Positions 7,805 through 9,344 of a stretch of DNA of 9,344 nt are shown here, one piece after another. The notes below the pieces were generated by a model that searched no databases, had not been told where the DNA came from, and was given only the letters and a program-made list of their open reading frames with translations. The DNA comes from an uncultured Tabrizicola sp. (GTDB taxonomy: Bacteria > Pseudomonadota > Alphaproteobacteria > Rhodobacterales > Rhodobacteraceae). Position 1 is the stretch's first letter; each line of letters starts with the position of its first letter. The stretch is taken from the NCBI GenBank assembly GCA_937858255.1, contig CALLZQ010000575.1, forward strand, positions 1 to 9,344. The letters run 5' to 3'. A program made the translations under genes and the position numbers.

Positions 7805-8776
7805 TCAATGCGCCTCGGCCTTGCTGCCCGTCAGCCGGGCCCAGATCGGCCCGATGACACGGGTCGCGACGGGAATAAGCAGCATGCCGATGATCAGGCC
7901 GATCACACCGTCAATGGTGGCGGTCACCGCCCAGGCGACAAATCCGCTGGCCTGAGGCACGGCAGCGGCGACATTTTCAGCCAGATGGTGAATCGCGTCA
8001 TAGGGCTGGTGCCAGCCCAGTTCCGCCACGCCATGCACCAGGATATTGCCGCCGACCCAGAGCATCGCAAGCGTGCCCACGGTCGACAGCAAGGTCAGCA
8101 GCTTAGGCATACCGTTGACCAAGCCGCGCCCAAAGGCCCGCCCTGCCCCGGTCATGGCGTTTCGCGCCAGATGCAGACCGATGTCGTCCATCTTCACAAT
8201 CAGCGCGACCACGCCATAAACCGCGACCGTGATCATGATACCTACCACGGCAAGGGTGATCGCCTCCATCCACAGGGTGCTCTCGGGGATGGCCGCAAGC
8301 GAGATCGTCATGATCTCAGCCGACAGGATGAAGTCGGTCTTAATCGCGCCGGCCACCTTTTGCTCTTCCAGATGGGCGGGATCACCGGTGGCGAAATCGG
8401 CCTCGACCTTGGCATCGGCATGGGGAAAGAGCTTGTGAAAGACCTTTTCGGCGCCCTCAAAGCACAGATAGGCCCCACCCAGCATCAAGAGCGGCGTGAT
8501 CGCCTGCGGCAAAAAGGCGTTCAGCGCCATCAGCGCCGGCAGCAGGACCAAGAGCTTGTTGCGCACCGAGCCGATGGCGATGCGCCAGATGATCGGCAAT
8601 TCGCGGTCCGCCGAAAAGCCGGTGACAAAGGTGGGCGCAACCGCCGCATCGTCGATCACGATCCCGGCGGCCTTGCTGCTGGCCTTGGCCGCCGCCGTGG
8701 CGATGTCATCGACAGAACTTGCCGCCACCTTGGCAATGGCCGCCACATCGTCGAGAAGCGCAATCAACCCACTCAT
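7805..8776 (-). CDS. DUF808 (YedI-like) inner-membrane protein
   Basis: This 323-residue protein matches the DUF808 family, typified by E. coli YedI, whose function is not established. Visible family features are the N-terminal SGLIALLDDVAAIAK (2-16), the D-rich alanine helix before it enters the membrane, RELPIIWRIAIGS at 58-70, TPLLMLGGAYLCFEGAEKV at 94-112 and the conserved AIKTDFILSAEIMTI at 144-158. Hydrophobic segments near 74-106, 168-195, 226-250 and 276-305 suggest at least four to five membrane spans. The frame is open further upstream to 8899, but the ATG at 8776 matches the family start and has an AGGGGAA ribosome site about 10 bases before it. It converges on the Rrf2 gene with a 17-bp gap and diverges from gap. 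A link to metabolism is not shown. Confidence 0.9.
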   Translation of the reverse strand: MSGLIALLDDVAAIAKVAASSVDDIATAAAKASSKAAGIVIDDAAVAPTFVTGFSADRELPIIWRIAIGSVRNKLLVLLPALMALNAFLPQAITPLLMLGGAYLCFEGAEKVFHKLFPHADAKVEADFATGDPAHLEEQKVAGAIKTDFILSAEIMTISLAAIPESTLWMEAITLAVVGIMITVAVYGVVALIVKMDDIGLHLARNAMTGAGRAFGRGLVNGMPKLLTLLSTVGTLAMLWVGGNILVHGVAELGWHQPYDAIHHLAENVAAAVPQASGFVAWAVTATIDGVIGLIIGMLLIPVATRVIGPIWARLTGSKAEAH

Positions 8777-8794
8777 TACCCGGATTCCCCTGCT

Positions 8795-8819
8795 GGCTGC
8801 GCCAAGACCTAGCGCAGCC
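8795..8819 (-). other. GC stem-loop in the DUF808 leader
   Basis: GGCTGCGC (8795-8802) and GCGCAGCC (8812-8819) are perfect 8-bp complements with a 9-nt loop, 18 nt upstream of the DUF808 ATG and a few bases before its ribosome site. There is no T-run on either strand, so it is not a typical terminator. A role in translation or mRNA stability is only a possibility. Confidence 0.45.
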
Positions 8820-8852
8820 CAAGGCAAAGGCAAAGGCCCCCTGCGGCCGCAC

Positions 8853-8858
8853 ATATTA
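8853..8858 (-). promoter_or_regulatory. Candidate -10 element for the DUF808 gene
   Basis: On the minus strand 8858-8853 reads TAATAT, close to the TATAAT consensus and about 75 bp before the DUF808 ATG. The -35 at a 16-17 bp distance (CTGATT/CCTGAT) is weak. It overlaps the first TTAGCGCAA copy by three bases, so a protein bound there would probably block this promoter. Confidence 0.35.
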
Positions 8859-8897
8859 GCGCAACCGTTAGCGCAATCAGGCGAGTTTTGCGCTAAC
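8856..8897. promoter_or_regulatory. Three TTAGCGCAA repeats (CceR-like) between DUF808 and gap
   Basis: TTAGCGCAA occurs at 8856-8864 and 8868-8876 (12-bp period) and inverted as TTGCGCTAA at 8888-8896. The second and third copies extend to a 10-bp perfect inverted repeat (GTTAGCGCAA/TTGCGCTAAC) with an 11-bp spacer. The half-site TTAGCGC recalls the operator of CceR, the LacI-family regulator of central carbon metabolism in Rhodobacter sphaeroides, whose motif I remember as a GTTAGCGCTAAC-like palindrome. Location upstream of gap, a central carbon gene, fits. The contiguous full palindrome is absent, so the regulator assignment is inference. No strong -10/-35 pair for gap was found between this cluster and 8985. 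Confidence 0.5.
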
Positions 8898-8984
8898 ACG
8901 ATGATTATGCGTCGTTTTTACGCTTTGAACATGGGGGCATAAAGGGTAATCGAAACCCGACTCTTTAGCCTCTTGGAGACGCGC

Positions 8985-9344
8985 ATGACCATTACCGTCG
9001 GGATCAATGGCTTTGGCCGCATCGGGCGCTGCACGCTGGCCCATATCGCGGAATCGAACCGCAATGACGTTCAGGTGGTGGCGATCAACGCGACCGGCCC
9101 GATCGAGACCAATGCGCATCTGCTGAAGTATGACTCGGTGCATGGCCGGTTTCCAGGGACCGTCAAGGTCAACAACGGCATGCTCGATCTGGGCCGCGGG
9201 CCGATCCGGGTGATGTCCACCTACAATCCGCAGGAACTGGATTGGGAAGGCGTGGATGTGGTGCTGGAATGCACCGGCAAGTTCAATGACCGCGACAAGG
9301 CCGCCGTCCACCTCGGCCGCGGCGCCAAGCGGGTGCTGGTCTCG
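8985..9344 (+). CDS. gap: Glyceraldehyde-3-phosphate dehydrogenase (class I), N-terminal part cut by window edge
   Basis: The enzyme converts glyceraldehyde-3-phosphate, phosphate and NAD(P) to 1,3-bisphosphoglycerate and works in glycolysis or, reversed, in gluconeogenesis and the Calvin cycle. The 120 codons present (about 335 are usual) cover most of the Rossmann domain: INGFGRIGR at 7-15, LLKYDSVHGRF at 46-56 and ECTGKF at 95-100. The catalytic cysteine lies beyond the window. The ATG at 8985 has a GGAGA ribosome site 6-10 bases upstream. At the end of the second strand the sequence is VVAINATG (31-38), where NAD-specific enzymes have IND; the missing Asp suggests NADP or dual cofactor use. 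Rhodobacterales may hold more than one GAPDH, so whether this is a gapA- or gapB-type copy stays open. The upstream repeats suggest control by a carbon-responsive regulator. Confidence 0.94.
   Translation, partial: MTITVGINGFGRIGRCTLAHIAESNRNDVQVVAINATGPIETNAHLLKYDSVHGRFPGTVKVNNGMLDLGRGPIRVMSTYNPQELDWEGVDVVLECTGKFNDRDKAAVHLGRGAKRVLVS

Noticed and set aside
8777..8899. N-terminal extension of the DUF808 protein by 41 residues
   Set aside because: It crosses the hairpin and the repeat array, and the ATG at 8776 with its ribosome site matches the family start.
8901..8942. 13-codon frame (MIMRRFYALNMGA) upstream of gap as a leader peptide
   Set aside because: No ribosome site precedes it, it has no run of regulatory codons and no terminator or attenuator follows.
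8877..9311. Open frame of 144 codons on the minus strand opposite gap
   Set aside because: Antisense to the conserved GAPDH Rossmann domain and without a recognisable domain.

Overview
The window looks like a high-GC alphaproteobacterial chromosome, most likely Rhodobacteraceae (Rhodobacter/Paracoccus relatives). This is inferred from the GC-rich coding style, the glgP-glgB-glgC-glgA gene order, an Rrf2 regulator with the MRLTTRTN-type start, and LacI-type operators of the kind described in Rhodobacterales. No 16S rRNA or other strict taxonomic marker is present. No transposase, integrase, CRISPR array, tRNA or rRNA was seen.

Positions 1-6899 hold a glycogen operon on the minus strand, transcribed right to left: glgP (phosphorylase), glgB (branching enzyme), glgC (ADP-glucose pyrophosphorylase) and glgA (glycogen synthase, cut by the left edge). 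Spacers are short (about 25, 28 and 66 bp). GlgC makes ADP-glucose, GlgA polymerises it, GlgB adds branches and GlgP releases glucose-1-phosphate, so synthesis and breakdown share one transcript. The catalytic motifs visible in all four proteins are intact.

Positions 6900-7351 are a control region between glgP and a divergent Rrf2-family gene. It contains a perfect 18-bp LacI-type palindrome, an adjoining NsrR-like half-site, two further dyads, a possible FNR-type box before the Rrf2 gene, and four alternating complementary arms in the glgP leader, the last of which covers the glgP start codon.

Positions 7352-7787 encode an NsrR-like Rrf2 regulator split by an apparent +1 frameshift near a GGGG run. 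It also lacks residues expected as Fe-S ligands. It converges, with a 17-bp gap, on a DUF808 (YedI-like) inner-membrane protein on the minus strand (7805-8776).

Positions 8777-8984 form a divergent promoter region between the DUF808 gene and gap. It carries three copies of TTAGCGCAA (two direct, one inverted), resembling half-sites of the LacI-family carbon regulator CceR, and an 8-bp GC stem-loop in the DUF808 leader. From 8985 to the right edge is the 5' part of a class I glyceraldehyde-3-phosphate dehydrogenase gene whose product lacks the usual NAD-selecting aspartate.

The common theme is central carbon storage and glycolysis/gluconeogenesis under sugar-responsive control, with a possible oxygen/NO-linked regulator between the two units. 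I saw no clear new multi-gene system. The most unusual signals are regulatory: the glgP leader, the stacked operators and the broken Rrf2 gene.
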